From Pseudomonas caricapapayae (lineage in GTDB: Bacteria; Pseudomonadota; Gammaproteobacteria; Pseudomonadales; Pseudomonadaceae): a stretch of DNA of 64,000 nucleotides. This document shows positions 18,711 through 27,548 of the stretch, piece by piece. The notes under the pieces are model-generated. The model searched no databases and was not told the DNA's origin. It saw only the letters and a list, made by a program, of their open reading frames with translations. Numbering within the stretch: the stretch's first letter is position 1; every line of letters starts with the position of its first letter. The stretch covers positions 62,001 to 126,000 of the forward strand of contig NZ_LJPW01000064.1 of assembly GCF_001400735.1 (NCBI RefSeq), written 5' to 3'. A program made the position numbers and the translations under genes.

Positions 18711-18971
18711 GGCTCACTCGATAAAGGGTGGTAATGGAAGGGATCGCGTCAAAACGCTGCATTTTATGAGCAGACTTTGTGGTATGTCGATGGGGGCGCA
18801 GGACGATTCATCAATAAATGCAGGAATCGGGATTTCGTTAAGTTGCTGTTAAGTGGCTTTTTGCTACTGAGCCTGCCTAAAACCGGAGCACCATTGAATA
18901 GTCGTGGTGTGAAAGGTCCGCACCGATTAGCATTCCATGCCATTCAGGTCAGCGATTCAAGGAGTCACGTA

Positions 18972-19532
18972 ATGCTCAAGGGGTTTGTCAGCAAGCATTA
19001 TGCGGTGCTGGTGATTGTCGCTTCACTGGTTGTCATTTTGCTGCTCGGTGTCGGCTTTACATCACGTCCCAGTGACTGGGCTGGCTGGATGCAGGCAATT
19101 GGCTTGATCGTCGGGTTGATGGCCGCTGTGGCTGTCCCGGCCATTCAACGCAGGCAGGAGGCTGAACTGGCTCGCAAGCAGCTGCGCGACCGCGAAGTTG
19201 GCTATGCTCGGCGCATGCAGTATCTGTGTGGCGAACTGAGTGAGTTGCAGGGGCGTATCAGTCTCAACCTGACGCATTTGCGCGCCAGTGACCGGCACAG
19301 TCTGAAATACACCTTGCAGGACTATCTGCATCGCCTCTTCGAGTCTCATAAACAAGACCTGAACGATGATCGCGTGGTGCTTGCTCACGAGTTGCGTCAG
19401 GTCGCCAATGACCTGATCGACGAACTGGACAGCGGTCGTACCGATCGTGTGGTGTTCATGGCACTGGAAAAGCGCCTGCAGAAGCTTGCGCATCGCTGTC
19501 AGGTCAATGCCGCTATGGCAGAGCGCAGCTGA
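18972..19532 (+). CDS. Hypothetical two-TM membrane protein with cytoplasmic helical domain
   Basis: A 186-residue protein. The ATG at 18972 has an AAGGAG ribosome site, and the longer open frame upstream lacks one. Two membrane segments (YAVLVIVASLVVILLLGVGF and WMQAIGLIVGLMAAVAVPAI) are followed by about 120 charged, mostly helical residues starting QRRQEAELARKQLRDRE, which may form a coiled coil. I do not recognise the family. No partner gene is linked to it. Confidence 0.75.
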   Translation: MLKGFVSKHYAVLVIVASLVVILLLGVGFTSRPSDWAGWMQAIGLIVGLMAAVAVPAIQRRQEAELARKQLRDREVGYARRMQYLCGELSELQGRISLNLTHLRASDRHSLKYTLQDYLHRLFESHKQDLNDDRVVLAHELRQVANDLIDELDSGRTDRVVFMALEKRLQKLAHRCQVNAAMAERS

Positions 19533-19556
19533 GGCGGATCGCCTGCTTTCCCGAGC

Positions 19557-19590
19557 TCAAAAAAAACCCGCCTTCAACGAGGCGGGCAAG
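19557..19590 (-). terminator. Terminator for the small minus-strand gene at 19630
   Basis: CCCGCCT (19567-19573) pairs with AGGCGGG (19580-19586). A run of A on the plus strand at 19559-19566 becomes the U tract on the minus strand, so it serves the gene ending at 19630. Confidence 0.75.
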
Positions 19591-19629
19591 GGGGATGTGC
19601 GGAGCAACGCACGAGGTTCGCAGGGAAAA

Positions 19630-19812
19630 TCAACTGTTGAGGGGCTGGCACTGCATTTGCCGCGACAACGCTTGCGCCACAGGCAAAGACGCCAGAGGGC
19701 CGCTGACCGGCTCGCCGTCTTGAATCAGGTACCAGCAGGCCAGCAGGCCCCGCTCTCTAAGCGGCGCTGGAACTGCACTACCGACGACGGACATGATGTG
19801 TACATTGGTCAT
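19630..19812 (-). CDS. Small hypothetical protein (60 residues)
   Basis: The 60-residue product reads MTNVHIMSVVGSAVPAPLRE and ends QALSRQMQCQPLNS. I accept it as a gene because a near-perfect ribosome site (GAGGAGG) lies seven bases before the ATG at 19812 and a rho-independent terminator follows the stop. The middle (LLACWYLIQDGEPVSGPLASLPVAQAL) has a GYF-like or DUF-type look, with a short strand and a helix, but I do not recognise the family. No signal peptide or membrane segment is evident. Confidence 0.65.
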   Translation of the reverse strand: MTNVHIMSVVGSAVPAPLRERGLLACWYLIQDGEPVSGPLASLPVAQALSRQMQCQPLNS

Positions 19813-19950
19813 AACTGCCTCCTCAATCCATGCCGCTACTGTAGAGGCCGATCGGGCACGGTAGAAATCGACAGTCTCAATAGTGGTCATTGATAACAAC
19901 GAGGGTCGGGCACATTGCATTGGCAGGCGATAGTGTGAGCACACCCATGA

Positions 19951-19978
19951 AAAACCCGCCTGGAGAGGCGGGTTTTTT
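19951..19978. terminator. Bidirectional terminator next to the Pro/Tyr-rich protein gene
   Basis: AAAACCCGCC and GGCGGGTTTTTT flank a short loop. It ends seven bases from the stop of the minus-strand gene at 19985 and serves that gene. Confidence 0.85.
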
Positions 19979-19984
19979 GTACTG

Positions 19985-20341
19985 TTACCAGCGGCCGCGT
20001 GGCGGACCGTAGTAGTAGCCAGGGCCGGGTGGTGGCCCGTAACGATGGTAATAGCCTGGCGGTGGAGGCGGTGGGTAGCGCTCGACAACCTGATAAACCG
20101 GGGCCGGCTGGTAATAGACCGGTGGTGGCGCATAGTAGACCGGTTGCTGTTGCACATACACCGGCTCGCGCTCGACGTACACCGTTCTGTCGCGACCTGA
20201 AGACACCGCCGCCCCGACAACGGCAGCGCCTACGATAGCACCTACCACGGCAGGGCCACCCCAGCCACGGTCAGCATTCGCCTGGCCAGCAAGGGCCAGG
20301 GCACCTACAAACAAGGCGATCTTGGGGATTTGACGAATCAT
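19985..20341 (-). CDS. Secreted Pro/Tyr/Gly-rich protein
   Basis: A 118-residue protein with a signal peptide (MIRQIPKIALFVGALALAGQ, cleavage near ANA-DR). A glycine/alanine-rich hydrophobic stretch (GPAVVGAIVGAAVVGAAV), like a glycine-zipper, comes next. The low-complexity tail is rich in tyrosine, proline and glutamine (VYYAPPPVYYQPAPVYQ and repeated PPPPPGYY). It is probably a periplasmic or outer-membrane-associated structural protein. No enzyme motif is visible. Confidence 0.8.
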   Translation of the reverse strand: MIRQIPKIALFVGALALAGQANADRGWGGPAVVGAIVGAAVVGAAVSSGRDRTVYVEREPVYVQQQPVYYAPPPVYYQPAPVYQVVERYPPPPPPGYYHRYGPPPGPGYYYGPPRGRW

Positions 20342-20562
20342 GACTGTTCCTCGCTCTCAACCCGTTGTCGCGCGCCTGCATCACTCTCAAGCACTGCCAC
20401 GGGATAACACTATGACATCGAAATTGTAAGAATCTGCGAAAGTGCTGAGTAAATTTTATGTAAGGTGCGCTGGCAACGGCGTTGCACCTGTACTCGCATT
20501 CGATGCGGCGTAGCATACGCTTTTACTGAAGAGCCAAGCCATTACCGTCCGGAGGAAATTAA

Positions 20563-21378
20563 ATGCCTGTCACCGCCAACAGAGATACGCAGCTGTGTAT
20601 GTCCATGGCTGCACGTCCTGGAAACTTCGGTGTGCGTTTTCATAACCATCTTTTTCAGCAGTTGGGCCTCAACTTTTATTACAAGACATTCTCGCCTAAC
20701 GATCTTGGCGCTGCTGTCGCGGGTATACGTTCCCTGGGCATACGTGGCAGCGCGGTTTCGATGCCGTTCAAGGAGGCCTGCATTGAACTGGTCGACGAGC
20801 TTGACGCTTCAGCCGCCGCTATTCAGTCGATCAATACCATCGTCAATACCCATGGACATCTGAAGGCGTTCAATACCGATTACATTGCCGTAGCCCAGCT
20901 GATGGAGAGTCACGCCGTCCCGCGCAGCGCATTTGCCTTGCGCGGAAGCGGTGGCATGGCCAAGGCGGTTGCGTTTGCGCTGCGCGATGCAGGCTTTACC
21001 GATGGGCTGATCGTCGCTCGCAACGAACAGACAGGCCGGCGTCTGGCCGACGCGTGCGGCTTTCGCTGGCAGGCGACACTGGGCAGCGCACGACCACCCT
21101 TGCTGGTCAACGTCACGCCGCTAGGCATGCAAGGTGCGCAAGCTGACGAACTGGCGTTTGACCTGCAGGCCATCGGTGCGGCCGAGACGATTTTCGACGT
21201 GGTGGCTACCCCGGCCGAAACGCCCCTGATCCAGGCTGCACGCCGGCTGGGCAAGCGTCTGGTGAGTGGTGATGAGGTTGCAGCCATCCAGGCGCTGGAG
21301 CAATTTGTGCTCTATACCGGCGTTCGCCCGACCGATGAGCAGTATCAACAGGCTGCGGCGTTCGCCAGAGCCGGCTAA
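20563..21378 (+). CDS. Shikimate 5-dehydrogenase-like protein (SdhL/HI0607 type)
   Basis: A 271-residue AroE-superfamily oxidoreductase. The substrate half has RPGNFGVRFHNHLFQQLGLNFYYKTF and the MPFKE motif, where the catalytic lysine lies (usual VTxPxK). The NAD(P) half has LRGSGGMAKAVAFALRDAG. It differs from AroE in the N-terminal SxSPxxHN binding motif, as in the HI0607/SdhL subgroup, so activity on shikimate may be low and the natural substrate is unknown. A CGGAGG ribosome site precedes the ATG. It is a single gene. Confidence 0.85.
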   Translation: MPVTANRDTQLCMSMAARPGNFGVRFHNHLFQQLGLNFYYKTFSPNDLGAAVAGIRSLGIRGSAVSMPFKEACIELVDELDASAAAIQSINTIVNTHGHLKAFNTDYIAVAQLMESHAVPRSAFALRGSGGMAKAVAFALRDAGFTDGLIVARNEQTGRRLADACGFRWQATLGSARPPLLVNVTPLGMQGAQADELAFDLQAIGAAETIFDVVATPAETPLIQAARRLGKRLVSGDEVAAIQALEQFVLYTGVRPTDEQYQQAAAFARAG

Positions 21379-21423
21379 TGGTGGCCTACCGCACGGTCGG
21401 GCGGGCAGGGACGAATTCTCGCG

Positions 21424-22089
21424 CTACTCCAGTCTGGCCAGGCGTTCTTCAAGGGCCGCAACGCGCGCCTCCAGTTCATCGAGACGCTGATTGGCAACCG
21501 GAGTTGCCGAGTGACGTTCCGTTGTCTGCTGGCGCGCTGCAAGAAGGGCCTGCAGTTCTTCGCGATCGCCCAGCAGGTGCATGTAACGATCTTCCCGCTG
21601 ACCGGACTGGCGCGGCACGAGCATCGCCAGGCCTCGGGCGATAAGGCGCTCCAACTGGTGGATGACCTGTTCGCTGTCCTCGAAATCGTGCATGCGCTGG
21701 CTGCGAGTCAGCAGTTCGCTGACGGTCTGCGGTCCGCGCAGCAGCAAAAGGCCGGTCAGTATTACCTGCGCAGGGACCAGTTCGAGGCTTTTGTCAGCCC
21801 TGTGCTCCCAGCGATCGGCGCGACTGCCCATCACCAGACGTGTCAAACCACGGCCCTCGAGCGCGCGCAGGCTCTGGCCGACCTGGCCCTGAGTCAGGTT
21901 CATGACCGGATCGCGGCTGGTTTTCTGATTGCAGGCTATCACCAGTGCATTGAGGGTCAGCGGATAGGTTTCCGGATGGCTCGCCTGTTTTTCGATCAGG
22001 CAACCCAGAACGCGTGCCTCAGAACTGTTGAGTTGTAGCGCCTCGGCTGTCGGGGACGATTCGGAGGAGGAGGACGATTCGATGGACAT
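21424..22089 (-). CDS. yceH: YceH family protein (UPF0502, DUF480)
   Basis: A 221-residue protein of the conserved YceH family: [46 protein letters not shown] is the first winged-helix unit and a second follows. A short coiled coil at the C-terminus ([20 protein letters not shown]) may drive oligomerisation. A serine-rich N-terminal tail precedes the domain. The function is not established. It ends about 45 bases from the convergent shikimate dehydrogenase-like gene. Confidence 0.9.
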   Translation of the reverse strand: MSIESSSSSESSPTAEALQLNSSEARVLGCLIEKQASHPETYPLTLNALVIACNQKTSRDPVMNLTQGQVGQSLRALEGRGLTRLVMGSRADRWEHRADKSLELVPAQVILTGLLLLRGPQTVSELLTRSQRMHDFEDSEQVIHQLERLIARGLAMLVPRQSGQREDRYMHLLGDREELQALLAARQQTTERHSATPVANQRLDELEARVAALEERLARLE

Positions 22090-22243
22090 GACGCTTCCCT
22101 GAGTGATGGCGGTGGATCAGCGTAGGGCGTGGCGGTCATTATTGCCAGTCTCAGTTGCACTCATCTGCATCGGCGCTGAAAAGTGTCACGGTGATTGACG
22201 TCAGGTGGGTCTATAATTGCGCCTTTCTCAATCAGGATATGAC

Positions 22244-22753
22244 ATGTCTATTTCCCTGTACGCCGCTTCCATTCCTGTCTTTCAGCAAATGCTCAATGCG
22301 CTGAGTGACGTCCTGACCAAGGCTGAAGCCTACGCGACCGAGAAGAAAATCCAGCCGCCAGCGCTGCTGCAGGCGCGTCTGTTCCCGGACATGCTGCCAT
22401 TTACCCGGCAGGTGCAGATTGCCGTCGATTTTGCCAAGGGTGCTTCGGCCCGCCTGGCAGGCGTCGAGATCCCGCAGTACGAAGACACCGAAACCACCTT
22501 TGCCGAGTTGCAGGCACTGCTTGCCAAAACCCTGGCGTTCATCGGCAGCATCACGCCCGAGCAGGTCGACGGCAAGGAAGGCATCGAAATCGTCCTGCGC
22601 CCCGGCACTGAAAAGGAAAAGCGCCTGAACGGTCAGGCTTATTTGCTCAGCTACGCCTTGCCGCAGTTCTTCTTCCATGTCACCACCGCTTACGACCTGC
22701 TGCGCCATAACGGCGTTGAAATCGGCAAACGTGACTTCATGGGCAAGTTCTAA
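22244..22753 (+). CDS. DUF1993 domain protein
   Basis: A 169-residue protein of the DUF1993 family, with the typical start MSISLYAASIPVFQQMLNAL and the end HVTTAYDLLRHNGVEIGKRDFMGKF. It is predicted to be a helical bundle related to DinB folds and cytoplasmic. The function is unknown. The ATG at 22244 is chosen because the family start matches and an AGGAT ribosome site precedes it. A REP cluster follows. Confidence 0.88.
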   Translation: MSISLYAASIPVFQQMLNALSDVLTKAEAYATEKKIQPPALLQARLFPDMLPFTRQVQIAVDFAKGASARLAGVEIPQYEDTETTFAELQALLAKTLAFIGSITPEQVDGKEGIEIVLRPGTEKEKRLNGQAYLLSYALPQFFFHVTTAYDLLRHNGVEIGKRDFMGKF

Positions 22754-22822
22754 GCAGTGCGGGGCTTAAGCCTCGCTAGTGTTCTTGTCTCTCGGCGTTA
22801 TGCACAAGCCCACTGACTATCG

Positions 22823-22895
22823 TGCCAATGCTCGCATTGGCATGTAGTGGGTGACGCAGAGCGTCACGAAATGCATTACCACGCGGAGCGTGGGA
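22823..22895. repeat. REP-like cluster of three hairpins
   Basis: Three perfect small inverted repeats lie in a row: TGCCAATG/CATTGGCA at 22823-22842, GTGACGC/GCGTCAC at 22851-22867 and CCACGC/GCGTGG at 22879-22892, the last followed by GAACGAG. The units match the intergenic repeats common in P. syringae genomes. A partial fourth unit is at about 22948-22972. The rest of the 22754-23053 gap shows nothing else. Confidence 0.75.
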
Positions 22896-23053
22896 ACGAG
22901 AATTGTCGGGGTGTCAGCCCTGTTTTTCGGGCTCTGCCTCACGAAATGCATGCCAGTGCGCAGCATTGGCGTGACAGTCATCTTCAAGCCGCTTTAACCC
23001 CCTCCCAGAGGCCGCGCCGTTGCAGCGGTCTGTACCGTTGTTCTGGAGTGTTC

Positions 23054-24208
23054 ATGTTGTTGCCCATACTTCTGCTGTCAGCCGCCGGGTTTACCGTGCT
23101 GACCACAGAATTCGTCATTGTCGGTCTTCTGCCTGCCGTTGCCCGCGATCTGCATGTCACGGTTTCGCAGGCAGGGCTGCTGGTCACGCTATTCGCGTTC
23201 ACCGTTGCGGCTTTTGGTCCTTTTCTGACCGCCTATTTTTCACGCTTCGAGCGCAAGCGTCTGTTTATCAGCATTCTGGTGCTGTTCGGCTTTTCAAATG
23301 CCCTCGCAGCGCTGGCACCCAATATTGCCGTGATGGGCCTGGCACGGCTGATCCCCGCCTTGGGGCTGCCGGTGTTCTGGGCGCTGGCCAGCGAAACCGC
23401 TGTGGACATCGTCGGGCCGGAGTTTGCCGGCCGGGCGATTGCCAGAATCGGTTTCGGGATCGTTTGTGCCACCGTGTTCGGCATACCCATAGGCACCCTG
23501 ATTTCCGATGCCTTTGGCTGGCGCACTGCGTTTCTGGCGTTGGCCTGCCTGGCGTTTGCCAAGGCACTGCTGCTGGCGGTCTACCTGCCACGGACGGTCG
23601 CGAAGCAAAACCCGGTGTCGATTCTCAAACAATTCGGTATTTTGCGCAGCCGGATGATGCAGGGGCATGTACTGCTGTCGGTGCTGGTATTCAGCGGTAT
23701 GTTCACTGCTTATACCTATCTGGCAGACATGCTGGAGCGTCTCGCCGGTTTCGACGGCAGTCTGGTCGGCTGGTGCCTGATGGGGTTCGGCGCGGTCGGG
23801 CTGCTGGGCAACTCGCTGGGCGGACGTATGGTCGACCGCCATCCCTTGATTGCCAGCCTGGTGTTCTGCGCATTCATGGTTGTCGGCATGGTCGCGGTGG
23901 TGCCCAGCATCCACTCGGTATTTGCCTTGCCATTCGCGTTGGCCCTATGGGGGATCACCCAGGCAGCCCTGTTTCTGGTCAGTCATGTCCGATTGATCAA
24001 GGCTGCGCCGCAAGCGCCCGCGTTCGCGGCTTCGCTGAATATTGCAGGAGCGAACCTTGGCATCGGAATAGGAGCCGTTATTGGCGGCAGGGTCATCGAT
24101 CATCTGGGCCTGGGTAACGTGGGTTTTGCCGCCGCTGGCATTATCGTCCTTGCAATTGTGCTGGCGTTGCTATTGATGAGGCGTGATCCTGGTCCGCTCG
24201 CGGCCTGA
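23054..24208 (+). CDS. MFS transporter, drug/arabinose efflux type (DHA1)
   Basis: A 384-residue inner-membrane transporter with twelve predicted membrane segments. The start LLPILLLSAAGFTVLTTEFVIVGLLP is typical of the AraJ/Bcr-CflA-like efflux group, and the conserved loop YFSRFERKRL lies between spans 2 and 3. I chose the ATG at 23054, just after TCTGGAG; the long upstream extension comes from the REP region. The exported compound is unknown. It is convergent with nhaR, with three bases between the stop codons. Confidence 0.88.
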   Translation: MLLPILLLSAAGFTVLTTEFVIVGLLPAVARDLHVTVSQAGLLVTLFAFTVAAFGPFLTAYFSRFERKRLFISILVLFGFSNALAALAPNIAVMGLARLIPALGLPVFWALASETAVDIVGPEFAGRAIARIGFGIVCATVFGIPIGTLISDAFGWRTAFLALACLAFAKALLLAVYLPRTVAKQNPVSILKQFGILRSRMMQGHVLLSVLVFSGMFTAYTYLADMLERLAGFDGSLVGWCLMGFGAVGLLGNSLGGRMVDRHPLIASLVFCAFMVVGMVAVVPSIHSVFALPFALALWGITQAALFLVSHVRLIKAAPQAPAFAASLNIAGANLGIGIGAVIGGRVIDHLGLGNVGFAAAGIIVLAIVLALLLMRRDPGPLAA

Positions 24209-24211
24209 GCA

Positions 24212-25120
24212 TCAACTCTGGCCTGCATCGGTAAACAGCTGGTTTCGGGCACTTTCGGCGATGGCGACAACGCCTGGGTGCCTGACCTTGCGCTCCACGG
24301 TAATGGCGTAGAACGATTCGGTTACCGCGTCGGTGTGGCCGATCACCTGCACGCCGTACTGGCTCTGCACCTCATCGGCAATCACGCTGGGCGCGACGAA
24401 GACCCCGCTGCCGGATTTGCCAAATGCCTTCATCAGCGCGCTGTCATCGAACTCGCCAATGATACGCGGCTGGATTTTCTGCTCGGCAAACCAGCGCATC
24501 AACCTGCCTCGAACAACCGTTTCCTGACCCGGAATCAGCAGCGGTGCCGCGTGCATGCACTGCGGAAAGCCGGTCCCGATACGTTCTGCCATTTCGCGGG
24601 TCGCAAAAAAACTGACCCCGCATTCTCCCAGTTTCTGGCTGTAGCCCTTGATATCCAGATGCGGTGGCATAGGGCTGTCCGAAATCACCAGGTCCAGGCG
24701 CTGGATTGCCAGGTCTGCCAGCAGCCTTTCCAGCTTGTCTTCCCGGCAAGTGATGCGAATAGGCTCATCCAGGCCCATGATCGGGGCGATCAGCCGATAC
24801 ACAATTGACTTGGGTACGACATCCGCCACACCAATGCGCAACAGCAATTGTTGTTCATCCGGTTGAGAGCGCAGCAGGTTTTCGAGGTCATTGCCCAACT
24901 GGAACATCTGTTCGGCGTAGGGCAGGGCCAGACGACCCGCTTCGGTCATTTCCAGTTGCCGTCCTGCGCGCCGAAACAGATCGACACCCAGCGATGCCTC
25001 GAGCAGGCTGATCTGACCGCTGACAGTCTGTGCGGTCAGGTTCAACTGCTCGCACGCGCGCACGATGCTCCCGGTTTTGGCCACGACCCAGAAGTAATGA
25101 AGTTGACGATAATTGAGCAT
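24212..25120 (-). CDS. nhaR: LysR-family regulator NhaR-like
   Basis: A 302-residue regulator. The start MLNYRQLHYFWVVAKTGSIVRACEQLNLTAQTVSGQI and the segment LLLRIGVADVVPKSIVYRLI match NhaR, the Na+-responsive activator of the NhaA antiporter in enterics. No nhaA gene is adjacent, so its target here is not shown. The ATG at 25120 is preferred over a GTG at 25126. It is divergent from a small lipoprotein gene. Confidence 0.85.
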   Translation of the reverse strand: MLNYRQLHYFWVVAKTGSIVRACEQLNLTAQTVSGQISLLEASLGVDLFRRAGRQLEMTEAGRLALPYAEQMFQLGNDLENLLRSQPDEQQLLLRIGVADVVPKSIVYRLIAPIMGLDEPIRITCREDKLERLLADLAIQRLDLVISDSPMPPHLDIKGYSQKLGECGVSFFATREMAERIGTGFPQCMHAAPLLIPGQETVVRGRLMRWFAEQKIQPRIIGEFDDSALMKAFGKSGSGVFVAPSVIADEVQSQYGVQVIGHTDAVTESFYAITVERKVRHPGVVAIAESARNQLFTDAGQS

Positions 25121-25252
25121 GGGCACTGCCGATTCGTTAAAGCCGAAGTATAAGCCTTATAAAATCGAATTTTCCTTATGTTTCAAGATGTCTAGAATTC
25201 GCTTCCAACGCCGGGCTGAACATGTCGCCGGGCCTTGCTCACCGAGGAAGCC

Positions 25253-25495
25253 ATGACTAAAACCTTTTACGCCGCATTGTTGAGCTGTTCGCTACTGGTG
25301 CTGGCAGGATGCGATCAGATAGAGTCTTCTACCAAACAGGTGGTCAATGCTGCCGCTGACACTGCCAGACAGGCCATCGACGAGACCCATCAAGCCGCTA
25401 CCAAGGCGCTTGATCAGGCCAGACAGGAACTTTCGGTGCAAGAGCCACCACCAAGCTCGGCTGAAACCGAAAACACGTCCGATAAAGAAATCTAA
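25253..25495 (+). CDS. Small lipoprotein
   Basis: An 80-residue protein with a lipoprotein signal peptide ending in the lipobox LVLAGC. A helical, alanine- and glutamine-rich tail with heptad-like spacing (STKQVVNAAADTARQAIDETHQAATKAL) follows. A GAGGAAG ribosome site precedes the ATG. It lies 34 bases before terC and may be co-transcribed with it. The function is unknown. Confidence 0.8.
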   Translation: MTKTFYAALLSCSLLVLAGCDQIESSTKQVVNAAADTARQAIDETHQAATKALDQARQELSVQEPPPSSAETENTSDKEI

Positions 25496-25529
25496 CTGAC
25501 AACTATTGGCTCAGGCAGGGCAGTGATCT

Positions 25530-26288
25530 ATGGAATACCTATTGGAACTCGTAACAAGTCCGGCAGCCTGGATCGCGCTGGCGACACTGGTCGTGATGGA
25601 AGTCGTATTGGGCATCGATAACCTGATCTTCATCTCGATCATTACCAACAAGCTCCCTGAACATCAACGCGAGAAGGCGCGCAAACTGGGTATCGGTATG
25701 GCCCTGGTAATGCGCTTGGGCTTGCTCAGTACCGTGGCGTACATCGTGCAACTGACAGAGCCGGTATTCGAGGTATTCGGCCAGGCGTTTTCATGGAAGG
25801 ACATGATCCTGATTGCCGGTGGCCTGTTCCTGGTCTGGAAAGCGACGACGGAAATTCATCACAGCATGGACGTCAAGACCGAGGAAGAGAAAGCCATGGG
25901 GTCGGTCGTGGCCTTGAGCATGAGCGCGGCTATCGTACAGATCCTGATGCTGGACCTGGTGTTCTCCATCGACAGTATCATCACTGCCGTGGGCATGACC
26001 GAACACTTGCCGATCATGGTCATCGCTGTCATCACTGCCGTCGTCGTGATGCTTGTCGCGGCCAACCCGCTGGCGAAGTTCATCAATGACAACCCGACGG
26101 TGGTCATGCTGGCTCTTGGCTTCCTGATCATGATCGGTATGACGCTGATCGCTGAAGGCTTTGGCGCTCATGTACCCAAGGGCTATATCTACGCGGCAAT
26201 GACGTTCTCAGCGGCTATTGAGGGCCTGAACATGCTGGTACGCAGGGCAAGACGTAAGAAAGCCGCCTCTCAGGTGTCTACGCACTGA
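25530..26288 (+). CDS. TerC-family integral membrane protein
   Basis: A 252-residue polytopic protein with about seven membrane segments. The two TerC signature motifs are present: [14 protein letters not shown] near the N-terminus and [15 protein letters not shown] near the middle. Their acidic residues are thought to handle metal ions. The family is linked with tellurite resistance, manganese export and metallation of secreted proteins. A terminator follows at 26305. Confidence 0.92.
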   Translation: MEYLLELVTSPAAWIALATLVVMEVVLGIDNLIFISIITNKLPEHQREKARKLGIGMALVMRLGLLSTVAYIVQLTEPVFEVFGQAFSWKDMILIAGGLFLVWKATTEIHHSMDVKTEEEKAMGSVVALSMSAAIVQILMLDLVFSIDSIITAVGMTEHLPIMVIAVITAVVVMLVAANPLAKFINDNPTVVMLALGFLIMIGMTLIAEGFGAHVPKGYIYAAMTFSAAIEGLNMLVRRARRKKAASQVSTH

Positions 26289-26304
26289 TTACTGGCGAAG
26301 GTGT

Positions 26305-26340
26305 AAAAAAGGTCGGCCCCGGTAACAGGGTCGACTTTTT
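26305..26340 (+). terminator. Terminator after terC
   Basis: An AAAAAGGTCG arm pairs with CGACTTTTT around a GC-rich inner stem, followed by T residues. It lies about 17 bases after the terC stop. Confidence 0.8.
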
Positions 26341-26408
26341 GCATTCAAGGAGCTGACAAATACGCTGAAGAGGGCAGATCAGCAATACGCTGCTCATGCC
26401 CTTACAAG

Positions 26409-26576
26409 TCAGTTGGCTGCTACAACGGGGACCTTGACGTGTTTTGCAAGGACAGGCCGCTTGGCCACGCGTGGCTGATGATGGCGACGGGATATGCGCA
26501 TCACTCCCCACAGCATCGCGCTGGCGACGGCAAGCCACGAAGCGATCAGCATCACTATTGTCAATTCCAGGCTCAT
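26409..26576 (-). CDS. Small single-TM membrane protein (55 residues)
   Basis: A 55-residue protein with one membrane segment (LTIVMLIASWLAVASAMLWGV) followed by a strongly basic tail (RISRRHHQPRVAKRPVLAKHVKVP). The ATG at 26576 has a good ribosome site (GGAGGC). A longer frame from 26639 lacks one. The basic tail would lie in the cytoplasm. The family is not recognised. Confidence 0.6.
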   Translation of the reverse strand: MSLELTIVMLIASWLAVASAMLWGVMRISRRHHQPRVAKRPVLAKHVKVPVVAAN

Positions 26577-26796
26577 AAGTGCCTCCACATTCCTGCTTTT
26601 TGTCACGGTCTTGATAACTGACAGTCTAGTGCGGGGCATGTTTCGGTTAATTGACCAGTGGCCTCGCGCTGAGAACTATTTTTGCCATTTCGCTGGGCGG
26701 GGGGCTCGCGCGCTGCTATACCCGGAACGCTGTCGGCTCTATCATCGCTGCTCAGGTTGGGTCGCGGGTTGCCCGAAACAGTTGAAGTGAGTGAGC

Positions 26797-27492
26797 ATGT
26801 TGTCGGTTTCTTTCTTTTCCGGTAAAGCCAGTGCGCTGCGTTCATGGCTGATCGCTGCCTTGCTGGTGGGTCTTGCTGGTTGTTCGTCAATGGTCACCCC
26901 CGAAATCAAGCGCCTTCCGGACCGGGTCGAGTTGACATCGGTGCCTTTCTTCCGGGGTAACGCGTATCAGAGCGGGCCGATGGTGTTGGCAAGCATGCTG
27001 GCCAACCAGCAGGTACAGACGACGCCTGGTTTGCTCGATAAGCCGTTGCAACTGCCGGGCGCCGAGGATCGACTCGAGCAGAACATGCAGAAAGTGGCGC
27101 GTGAATACGGTTTCATGGTGTATCCGCTCGACAGCCAGTTACAGGACCTGCTGACTCAGGTCTCGGCGGGCTATCCGGTCATGCTGCGTTTTGCCCAAGG
27201 CTCTGCGCTTTGGAAAGGACCGCGTTATGCCGTGCTGATCGGCTACAACCGCATCAAAGAGACCGTTCTGCTCAACGCAGGAATGGATCGTCGTTACTCA
27301 ATGAGTTTCAGCAGCTTTGCGTCGGCCTGGAAAGACGCGGGCAGTTGGGCGGTGCTGATCCAGTCGCCCCGACAATTGCCGGCCAATGTCGACCGGCAGC
27401 GTTGGTTGCAGGCAGCCGACAACCTGTCCCGTTCGGGACAGGAGCAAGCGGCGGGCGAGGCGAAGCGAACGTTGGCACGCAGCGTTAAATGA
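26797..27492 (+). CDS. Peptidase C39-like lipoprotein lacking catalytic residues
   Basis: A 231-residue protein with a lipobox (LLVGLAGC) and the C39-like fold pattern VPFFRGNAYQSGPMVLASMLANQ. In active members this segment has the nucleophile in a QCGP motif; here it is QSGP (Ser59). The usual catalytic histidine segment appears as GPRYAVLIGYN, without histidine. It therefore looks like a non-catalytic, binding or structural member. I use the ATG at 26797; a GTG at 26791 adds two residues. A terminator follows at 27509. Confidence 0.78.
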   Translation: MLSVSFFSGKASALRSWLIAALLVGLAGCSSMVTPEIKRLPDRVELTSVPFFRGNAYQSGPMVLASMLANQQVQTTPGLLDKPLQLPGAEDRLEQNMQKVAREYGFMVYPLDSQLQDLLTQVSAGYPVMLRFAQGSALWKGPRYAVLIGYNRIKETVLLNAGMDRRYSMSFSSFASAWKDAGSWAVLIQSPRQLPANVDRQRWLQAADNLSRSGQEQAAGEAKRTLARSVK

Positions 27493-27508
27493 AATCAACG
27501 CGGTCAAC

Positions 27509-27535
27509 GAAACGGCACCCATGAGGTGCCGTTTA
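27509..27535. terminator. Hairpin terminator between convergent genes
   Basis: AAACGGCACC pairs with GGTGCCGTTT around a five-base loop. It lies between the C39-like gene and the minus-strand oxidoreductase gene and is nearly symmetric, so it may serve both. Confidence 0.75.
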
Positions 27536-27548
27536 ACTGCTGGCGAAC

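Noticed and set aside
19646..19660. Sigma-54-like TGGCAC-N5-TTGC on the plus strand
   Set aside because: It lies inside the 3' end of a minus-strand gene and has no plus-strand gene downstream for 900 bases, so it is probably chance.
22823..22972. Possible CRISPR array
   Set aside because: The repeated units are short palindromes of differing sequence without regular spacers; they fit REP elements.
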